Source: Candidatus Hydrogenedentota bacterium (GTDB lineage: Bacteria > Hydrogenedentota > Hydrogenedentia > Hydrogenedentales > JAGMZX01). Taken from it: DNA of 64,000 bases. The stretch is taken from NCBI GenBank assembly GCA_029556545.1, contig JAKQEQ010000159.1, positions 1 through 64,000 of the forward strand, given 5' to 3'. Every line of letters starts with the position of its first letter. Positions within the stretch are counted from its first letter, which is position 1. Made by a program: the position numbers and the translations under genes. Shown in pieces: positions 1-10,037 of the stretch. The notes under the pieces are model-generated. The model saw only the letters and a list, made by a program, of their open reading frames with translations. It was not told the origin of the DNA and did not search any database.

Positions 1-264
1 GTAGTCCGCGTGGCCCGGGCAGTCCACGTGCGCGTAATGCCGCGCCTCGGACTCGTACTCGACGTGCGCAATCGAGATCGTGATCCCGCGCTCCTTCTCC
101 TCCGGCGCCTTGTCGATCTCGCCGAACTCCATCACCTTCGCTCGCCCCAGCTTCGCAAGCGCCTTCGTGATCGCGCTCGTCAGCGTCGTCTTCCCGTGGT
201 CCACGTGACCGATGGTCCCCACGTTTACGTGCGGCTTCGTTCGCTCGAATTTCGCCTTAGCCAT
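1..264 (-). CDS. tuf: Elongation factor Tu, N-terminal part (cut by window edge)
   Basis: This is the first 88 codons of EF-Tu, the GTPase that delivers aminoacyl-tRNA to the ribosome. The reading frame starts at an ATG at 264 and runs off the left edge of the window. The visible protein begins [20 protein letters not shown] and contains the P-loop GHVDHGKTT (about residues 19-27), the switch I sequence EERERGITI in the form EEKERGITI, and the start of the DCPGH G3 motif near the edge. It lies 59 bp downstream of fusA on the same strand, the usual last position of a str operon. The identification is secure; the rest of the gene is outside the window. Confidence 0.97.
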   Translation of the reverse strand, partial: MAKAKFERTKPHVNVGTIGHVDHGKTTLTSAITKALAKLGRAKVMEFGEIDKAPEEKERGITISIAHVEYESEARHYAHVDCPGHADY

Positions 265-323
265 GTCCTTCTCCTTAACTTCCCGCGGTACGCCGCGGCC
301 GACACTGCGGACTCCCGCCTGCT

Positions 324-2420
324 TTATGCAAAACGATAGGTAACACCGGCCCGTTGCATGATCTCGTTCGAGATGTTCGGGGGCACCGGCTCGTATCGCG
401 CAAATTCCATGCTGTACGAGGCGCGTCCCTGCGTTCGAGACCGAATGTCTCCCGCGTACCCGAACATCTCCGCCAGCGGCACCAGTGCCTGAATTTCCTT
501 CGTAATCCCGTCGCCTTCCATGCCCTCGAGGCGGCCGCGGCGGCCACTTAGGTCGTTCATGACCTCGCCCGTATACTCCTCGGGGCAGACCACTTCGATC
601 TTCATCATCGGTTCGAGGAGCACCGGGTTGGCCCGGTGCACCGCGTCCTTGACCGCCATCGACGACGCGATATGAAACGCCAATTCCGACGAATCCACTT
701 CGTGATAATCGCCGTCCAGCAACGTCACCTTCACGTCCACCATCGCATACCCGGACACGACGCCGGTCTCGAGCGCCTCGCGCGATCCTTTCTCGACCGC
801 CGGGATGAACTCCTTCGGGATCACCCCGCCGACAATCTTGTTCTCGAACTGGTAGTGACACCCAGGTTCGCCCGGCTCGACCGCCAACAACACTTTCCCG
901 TACTGCCCGCGTCCGCCGGACTGGCGTATGAACTTGCCTTCCGCCTGCGCCGTGCCGCGGATCGTCTCGCGATACGCCACCATCGGGCGGCCCACGTTCG
1001 CGTGCACGTTGAACTCGCGCACGAGCCGGTCAACGATGATCTCGAGGTGGAGTTCACCCATGCCCGAGATGATCGTCTGGCCCGTCTCTTCGTCGCTGCG
1101 GACCTGAAACGTCGGGTCTTCATCCGCCAAGCGGCCCAGCGCGTCCGCCATGCGGTCCTGGTCCGCCTTGGTCCGCGGCTCGATGGCGATATAAACCACC
1201 GGCTCGGGGAAGTCGACGCTCATCAACGCAATCGGGTGTTTCGCGTCGCACAGCGTGTCGCCCGTGCTCGCCGCTCTCGCGCCGATCACCGCGCCGATGT
1301 CGCCCGCGCGCAATTCCTTGAGATCGATGCGCTCGTCGGCATGCATCTCGAGGAGCCTGCCCAATCGCTCGCGCTTGCCGGTCCGCGCGTTCAGCATGGT
1401 CTGGCCCGCTTCCACCTTGCCCGAGTACACGCGGACGAAGGTCAATCGCCCCACGTGCGGGTCGCTCAAAATCTTGAAGGCGAGCGCGGAGAACGGCTCG
1501 TCGTCGCTCGGGCCGCGCCGCAGCTTCTTGTCCGGCTCGTGCGGGACCGTGCCTTCCACCTCGCCCAGGTCAATCGGCGACGGCAGAAAATCGACCACGC
1601 CGTCGAGTAGGAGCCGCACGCCCTTGTTCTTGAGGGCCGTGCCGCAGAAGACCGGCGTCAGCGTGTGCCCAATGGTCGCGCGTCGAACGGCCGCGCGGAG
1701 TTCCTCCTCCGAAATCGGCTCGTCATGAACGTACTTGTCCATGAGCGCCTCGTCGGCTTCGGCCACGGCCTCGACAAGGTCATGCCGCCAGAGTTCCGCC
1801 TCGTCGCGGAATTCCGCCGGAATCTCGCCGACGATCATCCTGTTGTCCACGCCGTCGCCTTCCCAGGTGATGTAACACATGCGGAGAAGGTCCACCACGG
1901 CGCGGAACTGGTCCTCGCTGCCAATCGGGAGTTGCACAGGCACCACGCGCGCGCCGAGCCGCTGCTTCATGCTGCGCACCGCCTTGCTGAAATCCGCGCC
2001 GATGCGGTCCATCTTATTGACGAACGCGATGCGCGGCACGTGATAGCGATCGGCTTGACGCCAGACGGTTTCGGATTGGGGCTGCACGCCCGCCACCGCA
2101 CAGAAGACGGCGACGGCGCCGTCCAGCACTCGGAGGCTCCGCTCGACCTCGGCGGTAAAGTCCACGTGGCCGGGCGTATCGATGATGTTTACTCGATACC
2201 CATGCCATGCGCAGGCGGTTGCGGCGGAGGTAATCGTGATGCCGCGCTCGCGTTCCTGCTGCATGTAGTCCATGGTGGCGGCGCCGTCGTGGACCTCGCC
2301 GACGCGATGCACGCGGCCCGAGTAGTAAAGGATCCGCTCCGACACAGTGGTCTTTCCGGCATCGATGTGGGCCATGATGCCGATGTTGCGGACCTTATCT
2401 AACGGTTGCACACGCGCCAC
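324..2420 (-). CDS. fusA: Elongation factor G
   Basis: EF-G is the GTPase that drives ribosomal translocation. The 698-residue length is normal for the family. The P-loop AHIDAGKTT lies at residues 17-25, followed by [10 protein letters not shown] (switch I), DTPGHVDF (G3) and NKMD (G4), with the later domains running to the end of the protein. The start codon is GTG at 2420, preceded by a GAAGGTGG ribosome-binding sequence. It sits between rpsG and tuf in the str operon. The 247 bp gap to rpsG is longer than usual and contains no gene I can recognise; it may hold an internal promoter or processing site. Confidence 0.98.
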   Translation of the reverse strand: MARVQPLDKVRNIGIMAHIDAGKTTVSERILYYSGRVHRVGEVHDGAATMDYMQQERERGITITSAATACAWHGYRVNIIDTPGHVDFTAEVERSLRVLDGAVAVFCAVAGVQPQSETVWRQADRYHVPRIAFVNKMDRIGADFSKAVRSMKQRLGARVVPVQLPIGSEDQFRAVVDLLRMCYITWEGDGVDNRMIVGEIPAEFRDEAELWRHDLVEAVAEADEALMDKYVHDEPISEEELRAAVRRATIGHTLTPVFCGTALKNKGVRLLLDGVVDFLPSPIDLGEVEGTVPHEPDKKLRRGPSDDEPFSALAFKILSDPHVGRLTFVRVYSGKVEAGQTMLNARTGKRERLGRLLEMHADERIDLKELRAGDIGAVIGARAASTGDTLCDAKHPIALMSVDFPEPVVYIAIEPRTKADQDRMADALGRLADEDPTFQVRSDEETGQTIISGMGELHLEIIVDRLVREFNVHANVGRPMVAYRETIRGTAQAEGKFIRQSGGRGQYGKVLLAVEPGEPGCHYQFENKIVGGVIPKEFIPAVEKGSREALETGVVSGYAMVDVKVTLLDGDYHEVDSSELAFHIASSMAVKDAVHRANPVLLEPMMKIEVVCPEEYTGEVMNDLSGRRGRLEGMEGDGITKEIQALVPLAEMFGYAGDIRSRTQGRASYSMEFARYEPVPPNISNEIMQRAGVTYRFA

Positions 2421-2667
2421 TTTTCACCACCTTCTACGCACTGCTCTCTCACGCGGTCGGCCGCTCTCGCCGAACCTGTGCGCTGTTTCGCTACGTCGCT
2501 TGTCGTTTTCGGGTCTCGCGCCTGATCAGATTCAACTGTACTCTGCTGAAACAGGCCGGAGACGCAGTTCCGACACGGTGAGAGATGTCGTTCTCCCCTT
2601 CGGGTTGTTCCTATGTCTTCCTGTTGTGTTCCTGGTTCCCGCAGTATGTGAACGCGATTTCCGGCCG

Positions 2668-3141
2668 CTAGTACCGGAAATGCGCGAACGCCTTGTTTGC
2701 TTCCGCCATGCGGTGCGTATCGTCTTTTCGCTTCACGGTCCCGCCCGTCTTGTTCAGGCAGTCGATGAGTTCCGCGGCCAGCCGCTCGCGCATGGTCTTC
2801 TCGCCCCGCTTGCGCGCGAACTCGATGACCCAGCGAAAGGCTATCGAGGTGCGCGTTTCCGGGGGTATCTCGACCGGCACCTGGTACGTGGCGCCGCCGA
2901 CGCGGCGCGCCTTCACGTGGACCATCGGCTTGGCGTTGTCGATGGCCCGGGTGAACGTCACGATCGGGTCCTCGTTCGGAATCTTCGCCTTCAGAATGTC
3001 CAATGCGCCGTAAACGATGGACTCCGCGACGCTCTTCTTCCCGCGGCGCATCACGGTATTCACAAACTTCGTCAACAGCACGCTGTTGTGCTGCGGATCG
3101 GGCAACGCCTCCCGTTTCTGCACTTCACGTCGACGCGGCAT
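2668..3141 (-). CDS. rpsG: 30S ribosomal protein S7
   Basis: S7 is a primary assembly protein of the 30S head that contacts the 3' domain of 16S rRNA. The 157-residue protein begins [20 protein letters not shown] and contains the family segments [12 protein letters not shown] and [11 protein letters not shown]. The ATG start at 3141 is preceded by GAGGTGATC, a near-perfect anti-Shine-Dalgarno match. It lies 14 bp downstream of rpsL in the same transcription unit. Confidence 0.98.
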   Translation of the reverse strand: MPRRREVQKREALPDPQHNSVLLTKFVNTVMRRGKKSVAESIVYGALDILKAKIPNEDPIVTFTRAIDNAKPMVHVKARRVGGATYQVPVEIPPETRTSIAFRWVIEFARKRGEKTMRERLAAELIDCLNKTGGTVKRKDDTHRMAEANKAFAHFRY

Positions 3142-3155
3142 GTAAGATCACCTCA

Positions 3156-3581
3156 TTAGCTCTGTTTGGGCCGCTTTACGCCGTACTTCGACCGGCTGTT
3201 CCAACGTCCGCTGCGCACCTTCTTGCCACCGTCATCCTTCTGCGACGCCGTGCCGCCCAAGTCGCCCGTGGCGTCCAGCTTCCCGCGGATCAGGTGATAA
3301 CGCACGCCCGGGAGATCCTTCACGCGGCCGCCGCGAATGAGCACCTGCGAGTGCTCCTGCAGGTTGTGGCCGATTCCCGGGATGTAGACCGTTACTTCCA
3401 TGCCGTTCTTCAGCCGTACGCGCGCCACTTTCCGCAACGCGGAATTCGGCTTTTTCGGCGTCATCGTGTAAACGCGCGTGCACGTGCCCGACGCTTGGGG
3501 ACAGCCCTTCAGGGCCGGGGCCTTCGTCTTCGTGTGTCGCGTCTCGCGGCAGTCACGGACCAATTGGTTAATTGTCGGCAA
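3156..3581 (-). CDS. rpsL: 30S ribosomal protein S12 with a C-terminal-region insertion, TTG start
   Basis: S12 forms part of the decoding centre. The conserved protein begins PTINQLVRD immediately after a TTG codon at 3579-3581, and GAGGGAG lies about 7 bp upstream of it, so TTG is chosen; the open frame continues upstream but without S12 similarity. The frame encodes 141 residues, longer than the usual 123-125. The core [16 protein letters not shown] loop (here [13 protein letters not shown]) and the Lys associated with streptomycin sensitivity are intact. The extra length lies between the GKLDATG segment and the terminal [11 protein letters not shown] segment, where about 16 additional residues rich in Gly, Lys and Asp are inserted. 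It is the first gene of the str operon here. Confidence 0.96.
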   Translation of the reverse strand: MPTINQLVRDCRETRHTKTKAPALKGCPQASGTCTRVYTMTPKKPNSALRKVARVRLKNGMEVTVYIPGIGHNLQEHSQVLIRGGRVKDLPGVRYHLIRGKLDATGDLGGTASQKDDGGKKVRSGRWNSRSKYGVKRPKQS

Positions 3582-3650
3582 AATAGATCTCCCTCGCAGG
3601 ATGCGTGCCGCACCCGGAAAAGAAGGGTAATAATCAGACAACGGCCCGCA

Positions 3651-3680
3651 AGGATAACACGCGGCGGAAACTGTTGTCAA
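3651..3680 (-). promoter_or_regulatory. Sigma-70-type promoter of the str operon
   Basis: On the minus strand TTGACA (3675-3680) is followed after 18 bp by TATCCT (3651-3656). It lies about 70 bp upstream of the TTG start of rpsL and points toward it. Start-site mapping would confirm it. Confidence 0.7.
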
Positions 3681-3814
3681 ACAATTAGTTCTCGACCTGC
3701 ACGCGGCGGTACGCCAAGCTTCACCAGCCGTCCGGCGCACGCCGCGAGTAACAAATATTATGCCAAACAAGAAGCCTGGAGTCAACATTTTCGCGCCACG
3801 ATGACGAGCCGCGC

Positions 3815-4837
3815 CTACTCGATATTGGCGCGCTGCTCGGAGGGGCGCGCGAGAACGCCGGATACGGTCATGTCGACAAAACGCAACCAGCCGTAAACCG
3901 CGGCAGGAGTCATGATTAGCTGCGTCTTGCCCCAAGGGGCGAGCGCTTCCTCCGGCGTATTTTCGCGATGGAAATGGCCGAACAGGAGCGCGTCCAACGG
4001 CTCATCAACGAAGAGGATCAACTGACTGCGCATGCCCATCATCGGCTCGAAGCGATGGGTGAGACCGACGGCCCATCGGCATGGCTTCAAGGCGCGGCGA
4101 AACACCTGCAAGTCCGCGTCCTGCCGGCCCAGTTCGTCCGCCATCACAAAGTCTTTCGTGTCAAACGCGAGGAATCCGTCGTACCCATAGCGGAACATGT
4201 ACGTCGGCGGGCCAAGAAACGCTTCATAGTGCAGTGATTCGCGATCGTGGTTTCCGGGCTGCACGAAGGTGGGCAGTCGGCACGTATCCAAAACGCGCAA
4301 GAACGCGCGCAATTGCTCCGGCGTACCGTCGTCCGTGAGGTCGCCGGTAATCGCCGCCAACGTGGCGTCGGAATCGTTCACCGCGCGGATCAGGTCGGCA
4401 AAGATCGTTTCCGCCGGGCGCGCGTGTCGCGTCGACCCGACGTGCGTGTCGGTCAGGTGCGCCACCACGTAGTAGTCGGGAAATCGCGCGTACACGAAGA
4501 CGGCGCGCACGTTGTGGTCGAGCGCGTCGCGTGTCCGCGCTTCGAGGGCGTAGCGGCCCGGGACGACATGTTCGGGCACAACACAAAGGGCTCTCTTGCG
4601 CCCTCCCGGCAGACCGCTCCAGATCGCCTCAAGCGCGATGGCGTCCGGGTCGCCGACAAGAAAGAGTTCCGCCTCGTGTACGAGCACGGCCTCGAAAGCG
4701 CCGCCCGGCGCGACGATCGCGGGCATCCCGTTGTTCGGCGTGCGGATCAGCCCGAGCGCGCCATCCGCTTCGCGGCCATAACCGTACACCGGCATTAGCA
4801 GGACAACAAGAGCCAAGGCTGCGGCGCGGCGCGTCAT
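3815..4837 (-). CDS. Exported calcineurin-like metallophosphoesterase
   Basis: The 340-residue protein has an N-terminal signal-like hydrophobic stretch ([19 protein letters not shown]) and a C-terminal metallophosphoesterase domain. The metal-binding motifs are all visible in order: DTHVG (around residue 130), GDLTDD (around 166), GNHD (around 195), a lone TH in GLTHRF, and GHFH. These motifs predict a two-metal phosphatase or phosphodiesterase acting outside the cytoplasm; the substrate cannot be deduced. The ATG at 4837 overlaps the stop of the upstream propeller gene in an ATGA arrangement, so I prefer it to the ATG seven codons upstream. The coupling suggests the two exported proteins act together. 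Confidence 0.85.
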   Translation of the reverse strand: MTRRAAALALVVLLMPVYGYGREADGALGLIRTPNNGMPAIVAPGGAFEAVLVHEAELFLVGDPDAIALEAIWSGLPGGRKRALCVVPEHVVPGRYALEARTRDALDHNVRAVFVYARFPDYYVVAHLTDTHVGSTRHARPAETIFADLIRAVNDSDATLAAITGDLTDDGTPEQLRAFLRVLDTCRLPTFVQPGNHDRESLHYEAFLGPPTYMFRYGYDGFLAFDTKDFVMADELGRQDADLQVFRRALKPCRWAVGLTHRFEPMMGMRSQLILFVDEPLDALLFGHFHRENTPEEALAPWGKTQLIMTPAAVYGWLRFVDMTVSGVLARPSEQRANIE

Positions 4838-5931
4838 TTCCCGGCCTCCGGGCGCCACGCCGGCGCATAGCCCGCTTCAGCCCCCTCCGTCAGCCGCCGC
4901 GTTTCCGCCCCGTCCCGCCGGGTCGAGTACAACGCCGCGTCGCCGTCCCGATCCGATACGTAGACGACCCAATCCTCATCCGGAGACCAAGCCGGCGACC
5001 AACAGTCGTAGGTCGCGTCCGCCGCAATCGCGAAGACCCGCGCCGTTTCCGGGTAGACGCCGTAGACGCCGCGCCGCCCGCCGCGAAACGACTCGAAGGC
5101 GAGGTAGCTCCCTTTGGGCGACCACACGGGATTCCAGTCCGCTTCGCGATGGTTCGACACGTTGCCGATACCGCGCCGCCCGAGCACGTAAATCTCGCGA
5201 TCGCCGCCGTCATTCGACTCGAAGGCAAAGCGCCGCCCCTCATGGTCCGGGCGCGGCGCCCATTCCGCGTAGGTCGCGCCCGGCGGCAGCAGGAACGCCA
5301 GCAGCGGCGCCGCCTGCGTGCGCGTGACCAGATAGAGGTCCATGGTCAGGCGACCCGGCGCGCCCGCCAGTCCCGCCGCCACGAGTACGCCCTCCGCCGT
5401 CGCTTCCGCGAGAAACGCATCGGTGTCCAGCCCCTCCCAAGTGAGTTTCTCCTCGGGGTCAAGGGCGCGCATCAGGTCAAGGCTCGGCGCCCAGACCGCT
5501 TCGAGCAACCCCTCCCGCTCGCCGCCCCAAGTCGTCTCCGTGTCCGTGGCAAGGTCATAGACCGCAAGACGCTGCGCGAGGTCCATCCCCTGCGACGCCG
5601 AGAACACCAGCCGCCGGCCGTCCGGCGACCACGCGGGTCGGTGATTCCACCGATGCGCCGTACGGAGGAACCGCCCGTCCGCGCCGTCCGCGCGCACCGT
5701 ATAGATGCCCATGCCGTCGCCGTGCTGTGAAGGGAAGGCCAGCCACGCGCCATCCGGCGACCAACGGGGCGCGCCGTCACGGGTCCCCGGCCCGACACGC
5801 AACACCGCGCCCGACGCTAGGTCCAGCACGCATACGCACTGCGTCTCCTGATCGACACCGGAGACGAACGCGATCTGCCCGGCGGATACACCGCAGGCCG
5901 CCATGAGTAATGCGTGCAAGCACGTTGTCAC
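4834..5931 (-). CDS. TolB-like beta-propeller repeat protein, exported
   Basis: The 365-residue protein has a short signal-peptide-like N-terminus followed by repeated WD40-like/PD40 blades. The hallmark W/F-SPDG elements recur: RWSPDGAWLAF, AWSPDGRRLVF, WSPKGSYLAF and WSPDEDWVVY, each followed by a strand with aromatic residues and an 'R-DGDxxLY' type turn. This architecture is that of the TolB C-terminal propeller family, which usually mediates protein-protein contacts in the periplasm. It is not a Tol-Pal TolB: it lacks the TolB N-terminal domain and tol neighbours. Its stop overlaps the start of the metallophosphoesterase gene by 4 bp. Confidence 0.82.
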   Translation of the reverse strand: MTTCLHALLMAACGVSAGQIAFVSGVDQETQCVCVLDLASGAVLRVGPGTRDGAPRWSPDGAWLAFPSQHGDGMGIYTVRADGADGRFLRTAHRWNHRPAWSPDGRRLVFSASQGMDLAQRLAVYDLATDTETTWGGEREGLLEAVWAPSLDLMRALDPEEKLTWEGLDTDAFLAEATAEGVLVAAGLAGAPGRLTMDLYLVTRTQAAPLLAFLLPPGATYAEWAPRPDHEGRRFAFESNDGGDREIYVLGRRGIGNVSNHREADWNPVWSPKGSYLAFESFRGGRRGVYGVYPETARVFAIAADATYDCWSPAWSPDEDWVVYVSDRDGDAALYSTRRDGAETRRLTEGAEAGYAPAWRPEAGK

Positions 5932-6064
5932 GCGCTGGCGTCTCCTTCGTTGGGGGAGCGGCGCTCGAGCCCCGCCCGCCGCGCCAGGGAAAAGGGGGCA
6001 TCATGCCCTAATCTGGAGTACGGCCTTCAGGCCGCCCGGCCCAACCCGGCGCGCCGGGAGGAAG

Positions 6065-6091
6065 GACGTAAACGACGTAAGAGACCTAAGC
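6065..6091. repeat. 9-bp-period tract (GACSTAANN)3
   Basis: Three 9-bp units, GACGTAAAC, GACGTAAGA and GACCTAAGC, follow each other. The core differs from the GTCC tracts elsewhere in the window, but the period is the same, so membership of one family is likely rather than certain. Confidence 0.55.
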
Positions 6092-6201
6092 GGCGCCGAC
6101 CCGCAAGCCGCCGTGCGCCGTTCCGCGCCCGGCCCGTACCGCGCGCATCGCACTTTCCGCGCCGGGCCTTCGCCCCACGTATTGCCCCTTATATCGCTTT
6201 A

Positions 6202-6237
6202 GTCCCTTTGGTCCTTCTCGTCCTTTCAGTCCTTTTC
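6202..6237. repeat. 9-bp-period GTCC tract
   Basis: Units GTCCCTTTG, GTCCTTCTC, GTCCTTTCA and GTCCTTTTC repeat at an exact 9-bp spacing. The invariant part is GTCC; the other five positions vary. It is one of about ten such tracts in the window. Confidence 0.7.
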
Positions 6238-6320
6238 CTCCGGTCGCTTCGCCGTTGCCGGATACAGCGTCGCCGCCACATCGCGGACATGGCGGCGACA
6301 GTCAGCCTACCTTGTAAAGA

Positions 6321-9300
6321 TCAGCGATACAGCGCCGCGTTCACCACCGTCTGCATATCCAGCGCATTGACGACTCCGTCCCGGTTCGCATCCGCGTTGA
6401 GCTGCGTCTTCGACTGCGACAGAATCGCGTTGACCACGAGTTGCAGATCGGTCGCATCGACGACGCCGTCGCCGTTCACGTCCGGGTTGGGCACCTTCGA
6501 TGCGTTCGTCATGTAGGTGAACGCTTGCTTCAGCACGCCCGACCCCGACGGCGTCTTGACCAGGATGTCCACCGTCCCGGCCACACGCAGGGGGGAAATC
6601 ACCTCGATCTCGCCGTCCCCGCGCGAGAAGACCTGATCCGTCTTTACGCCGCCGAAAGTCACCAGCAGCGGGGCACTCAGGCGCGCGCCCTTGATCAGGA
6701 CGCGATCGCCGCCCGTGATATCGCCGAAATTCGGCGTCACCGCCACGATCTCCGGCACGGCGAGGGCGTACACGGTGGGCGAGAACGTCTCTCGGCCCGT
6801 CACGTAAGACGCGGATATCGGCAATATGGAGAACGACCAGTATTCGCCGCCGCCCACCAACGGCGCGGGCACGCTCGTGCGGTTGGTCAGCCCCGGAACC
6901 AGGGCGCTGTTGCGATACCAGTAGAGCTGCGTCGGCCCTTCCGGGTCGCCTTGGGGATGCGAGTAGCTGTACGACGCAAACAACGGGGTGCCAGCCGGGA
7001 TATCCCGGTTCCGTGTCGGGTCCTCAAGCGGGATACCTGTCGAAAGGCGGAGATTCGTCGCCACTGGCTCGACGAACACGTCGCCCACGGAAATGAGGAC
7101 GTCCTGAAACGCGGTTTGCGCACCCGCGACGGCGGTAATCCGCACCGTATAACGCCCCGCATCGGTCAAGGTCGTCTGCCAGTCGAATCGCGCCGTACCG
7201 TCGCCGTTGTCCACGAAGGGAACCGGCGTTTCGAGCGCCCACGCAGCCGCGAACTGCGGCGTCGGCGCGCCCGCCGGACCGGTCGCCCGGGCCGTGAAGG
7301 CCACGCGGGCGCCCGCCTCGACCTCTTGCGTGCCAATGGGCTCCAAACGAAGCCGCGCAGCGGTCAGCGGCGCGTTGGACAGGTCGGAAAGGGCGACCGT
7401 GCCGGCCACGTTGTCAAACAGGTCCGCCGGGTCCACCGGTACGCCCTGACCATTCGAGAGACCAACCACCGCGTTTTCGACGAGCACTTGAAGATAGGTG
7501 AACCGAATCTGACCGTTGTCGAACAGCTCTACCTGCACGGTGTTGGGGTCGGGCGCGGGGAACGCACGCAACACGCGCTCCGGCACCTGTTCGAAGGTTA
7601 TGACCAGGCGATCATCGAGGCGGCGGCCCCACACGCTGCCGCCGCTGCGCGTGTTGAGATCGGCGAAAAGGAACGAAATGCGCGGCACCGAGAAGTGCGC
7701 CGCAAGGGATGGGAAGTTGTCAAAGCTGCCCGATGCAATCGGCGCAAATGCGATGTTCCCGTTCTCATACAAGTAGATAATGGGATAATACTCGCCGAAA
7801 AAGAAGATCGGCTGGCTGAAGCCGTAATAGTAAACGTAACCGTCTTCCAGAAACGTCAGGCTGTGCCCGGCGCCTTGGCTGTCTGAGCGGGGCACCGGCA
7901 GGCTGCGCACGTCTCGAACGCGGGTCACCTCGTAGCGCTCGTACCCGGTGCGCGCGCCGGTCGCGATCTCGGAGACGGGACCGCCGACTGGCGTGAACAG
8001 GAGCTGCGTGTTCGACAGGTCAATCGGATGCGACGCGTCGAAGGCTTCCGTCAAGTAGTTCAACGGCGGGGCGCCCGCGACGGCGTTCGCGAACGCCAGC
8101 GTGACGGTGCCGTCCCGGTGGTCCTGGGCCAGCGTGTAGAAATACTCGATGCCCTCGATCACGTCCAAATCGAGATGCTTGTTCTCGATGCCAGGATCAA
8201 TGACCGTGCCTTCGCTGCTCTGCGTGGTGTAGCCGGCTGTGCTGCGAACGAGGAACGTGTTCACTACCTCATCCGGGTTCGGCACTTCCCAATACAGCGA
8301 AATCGCCGCTGCGCCGTCGAAGGTCCGCGTCGCGGTGGCCTGAAACGCGGCGAATTCCCCGGGCGGCACAATCTCGACCGCGAGGCTCGCGGTCAACACG
8401 TTCAGGCGTTCGTCGAAGCTGAGGTTCAGGTTCGTGGCGCCCTGCATCAACGCGAAATAGAGATCTTGGTAATCGGCGGCCATGGGCAGCGTCATCTGGC
8501 ATTCCCAGAAGAGGTCCGCGACCGTATCGATCCCGAAGCCTTCGACTTTCCGGCCGTTAAACTCGTCGCCGTCCGTCAGCAGGTAGCACAACTTGTTGCC
8601 GATGCCGCTGTTGATGTGTACGCCGCCGTTGTCGAAAAAGCTATCGGGCGGTACTACCAAAGGACTTCCCAAACGGTCGGGGTCCCCGAACACCGTCGGG
8701 TCCTTCATGCTGCGAATGCCGGGGACCGGCGCGCCGGGCATGATCAATTCGAGCATGTCCGCCGGGAGGTCCTCGCTTACCAGCCAGCGAACCTCATCCG
8801 AGTCGTTGCCCCGTCCATTGGTAAGGTCCACAAACTCGCCCCAGATGTCCGAAAAGGACTCGTTGATCGCGCCCGAAAACCCACGATAGATTAGCCGCGA
8901 CGTATATGCCGTCACGCCGTGCGTGAACTCGTGCGCCGCGATGTCGTCAACTGCCCAGTCCGTACCGAAAAAGAGGCTTGGAGTAACGGCGCCGGGCAAC
9001 AAGAGGGAACCGGCCGGAACAAAAAATGCGTTCATTTCCGGCAGACGCACATAGGCGAAAATCGGCATGAACGGAAAACCGCTCGGAGGCGGCGCTTGCC
9101 CGTTGTCAAAGTTGTCCCAACCGTGGTGCGTCAGGAAGAAGTCATAAACGTCGCCGAGATAATCATAGGCGTCATCCACGTCGGGGATGCCGGTCGGCCC
9201 CTGCGCCTCGACACGGGCGGGCGTCGGCGGGACCGACAAGGAATTGTTAAGGTCCGTGATAATGCGGCGTTTACCCTCGTGAATCAGAGAAAAATGCAGG

Positions 9301-10037
9301 GCCTCCTGGCCCGACTGCGCGTCGATGAGCACCGCCTCCATGACCGGCGGCATTTTGGAGCCCGCCGCCTCCATCCACCACACGAGGCGTGTCGCTCCGG
9401 CGAGCCCCAGCACCTCCGGTTGATACACCATGAGTTCGGGCCCTTGGGTTATCCGAATATCCTCAGACGAGAGGTGATCCGATCGTCCCGCCACCGCCGA
9501 CTTCGCCTTCGCGGCAGCCGCCGTCGCGTCGACACGCGGCAATAACGAAACCGCGCCTTCGTCCAGCCCGCGCAGGTCCCGCGCAACATCGCTCGCGACG
9601 CTCAGCACGTCGCCCGCCCCCCCGACTTGCACCACCATCTCCGCCCCGAATACGCGCAGACCCCGATACGTCTGGTCCATGCGAACGACGGCACGGTCGC
9701 CCAGCGCCATGGTCCGACTGCTACGCAGGCGCGTGCGATCGCTTACGAGGCCGAAGGCCTTGCGATGGGTGTCAAGGAATGACTGCGCCGACGCTTCCGG
9801 CGTGGCGCTCTTCGTCGCCGTGTCCACCGCGAAGTAACCGCCGGGCGGCGCGCCGACGTAGCGAATAAACCCCTCGCCCGTGCGATGCAATAACGGGCGA
9901 TCGGTGGCGCCGGCGGCGCGCAAGGCGCCCATCACAGCGTCCAGATCCTTCGCGTCCGCCTCGAGAGACCCCGCATGCACCGTGGCGCAGACCACCAAAC
10001 CCACTAGCGCCAGGACGGCCAGGATGTCACTCCGCAT
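6321..10037 (-). CDS. Secreted M4 (thermolysin-family) metalloprotease with TIG and dockerin domains
   Basis: The 1238-residue protein begins with a signal peptide (MRSDILAVLALVGLVVCATV) and an FTP/PepSY-type propeptide region (about residues 30-260). The M4 catalytic domain follows: HEFTH at 369-373 (zinc ligands H369 and H373, catalytic E370), third ligand E393 in GAINESFSDIWG, and the second catalytic His (H474) in DNGGVHINSGIGNK. All catalytic residues are present. The long C-terminal half has beta-rich domains, an IPT/TIG-like segment (VTPNFGDITGGDRVLIKG), and ends in a type I dockerin with two DxNxDGxVxxxDLxxVVNA repeats. The start at 10037 is set by AAGGAG 8 bp upstream; an in-frame ATG further upstream lacks this. 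It is probably an extracellular protease tethered through its dockerin. Confidence 0.93.
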   Translation of the reverse strand: MRSDILAVLALVGLVVCATVHAGSLEADAKDLDAVMGALRAAGATDRPLLHRTGEGFIRYVGAPPGGYFAVDTATKSATPEASAQSFLDTHRKAFGLVSDRTRLRSSRTMALGDRAVVRMDQTYRGLRVFGAEMVVQVGGAGDVLSVASDVARDLRGLDEGAVSLLPRVDATAAAAKAKSAVAGRSDHLSSEDIRITQGPELMVYQPEVLGLAGATRLVWWMEAAGSKMPPVMEAVLIDAQSGQEALHFSLIHEGKRRIITDLNNSLSVPPTPARVEAQGPTGIPDVDDAYDYLGDVYDFFLTHHGWDNFDNGQAPPPSGFPFMPIFAYVRLPEMNAFFVPAGSLLLPGAVTPSLFFGTDWAVDDIAAHEFTHGVTAYTSRLIYRGFSGAINESFSDIWGEFVDLTNGRGNDSDEVRWLVSEDLPADMLELIMPGAPVPGIRSMKDPTVFGDPDRLGSPLVVPPDSFFDNGGVHINSGIGNKLCYLLTDGDEFNGRKVEGFGIDTVADLFWECQMTLPMAADYQDLYFALMQGATNLNLSFDERLNVLTASLAVEIVPPGEFAAFQATATRTFDGAAAISLYWEVPNPDEVVNTFLVRSTAGYTTQSSEGTVIDPGIENKHLDLDVIEGIEYFYTLAQDHRDGTVTLAFANAVAGAPPLNYLTEAFDASHPIDLSNTQLLFTPVGGPVSEIATGARTGYERYEVTRVRDVRSLPVPRSDSQGAGHSLTFLEDGYVYYYGFSQPIFFFGEYYPIIYLYENGNIAFAPIASGSFDNFPSLAAHFSVPRISFLFADLNTRSGGSVWGRRLDDRLVITFEQVPERVLRAFPAPDPNTVQVELFDNGQIRFTYLQVLVENAVVGLSNGQGVPVDPADLFDNVAGTVALSDLSNAPLTAARLRLEPIGTQEVEAGARVAFTARATGPAGAPTPQFAAAWALETPVPFVDNGDGTARFDWQTTLTDAGRYTVRITAVAGAQTAFQDVLISVGDVFVEPVATNLRLSTGIPLEDPTRNRDIPAGTPLFASYSYSHPQGDPEGPTQLYWYRNSALVPGLTNRTSVPAPLVGGGEYWSFSILPISASYVTGRETFSPTVYALAVPEIVAVTPNFGDITGGDRVLIKGARLSAPLLVTFGGVKTDQVFSRGDGEIEVISPLRVAGTVDILVKTPSGSGVLKQAFTYMTNASKVPNPDVNGDGVVDATDLQLVVNAILSQSKTQLNADANRDGVVNALDMQTVVNAALYR

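Larger units (their letters stand above)
5932..6320. other. Intergenic region with two 9-bp-period tracts
   Basis: No gene was found in these 389 bp between the start of the propeller gene and the stop of the M4 protease gene. The stretch holds a GGCCTTCAGGCC palindrome near 6033 and two short tracts with 9-bp periodicity, annotated separately. It should contain the promoter of the propeller-phosphoesterase pair and the terminator of the protease gene, but neither is clear. Confidence 0.6.
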
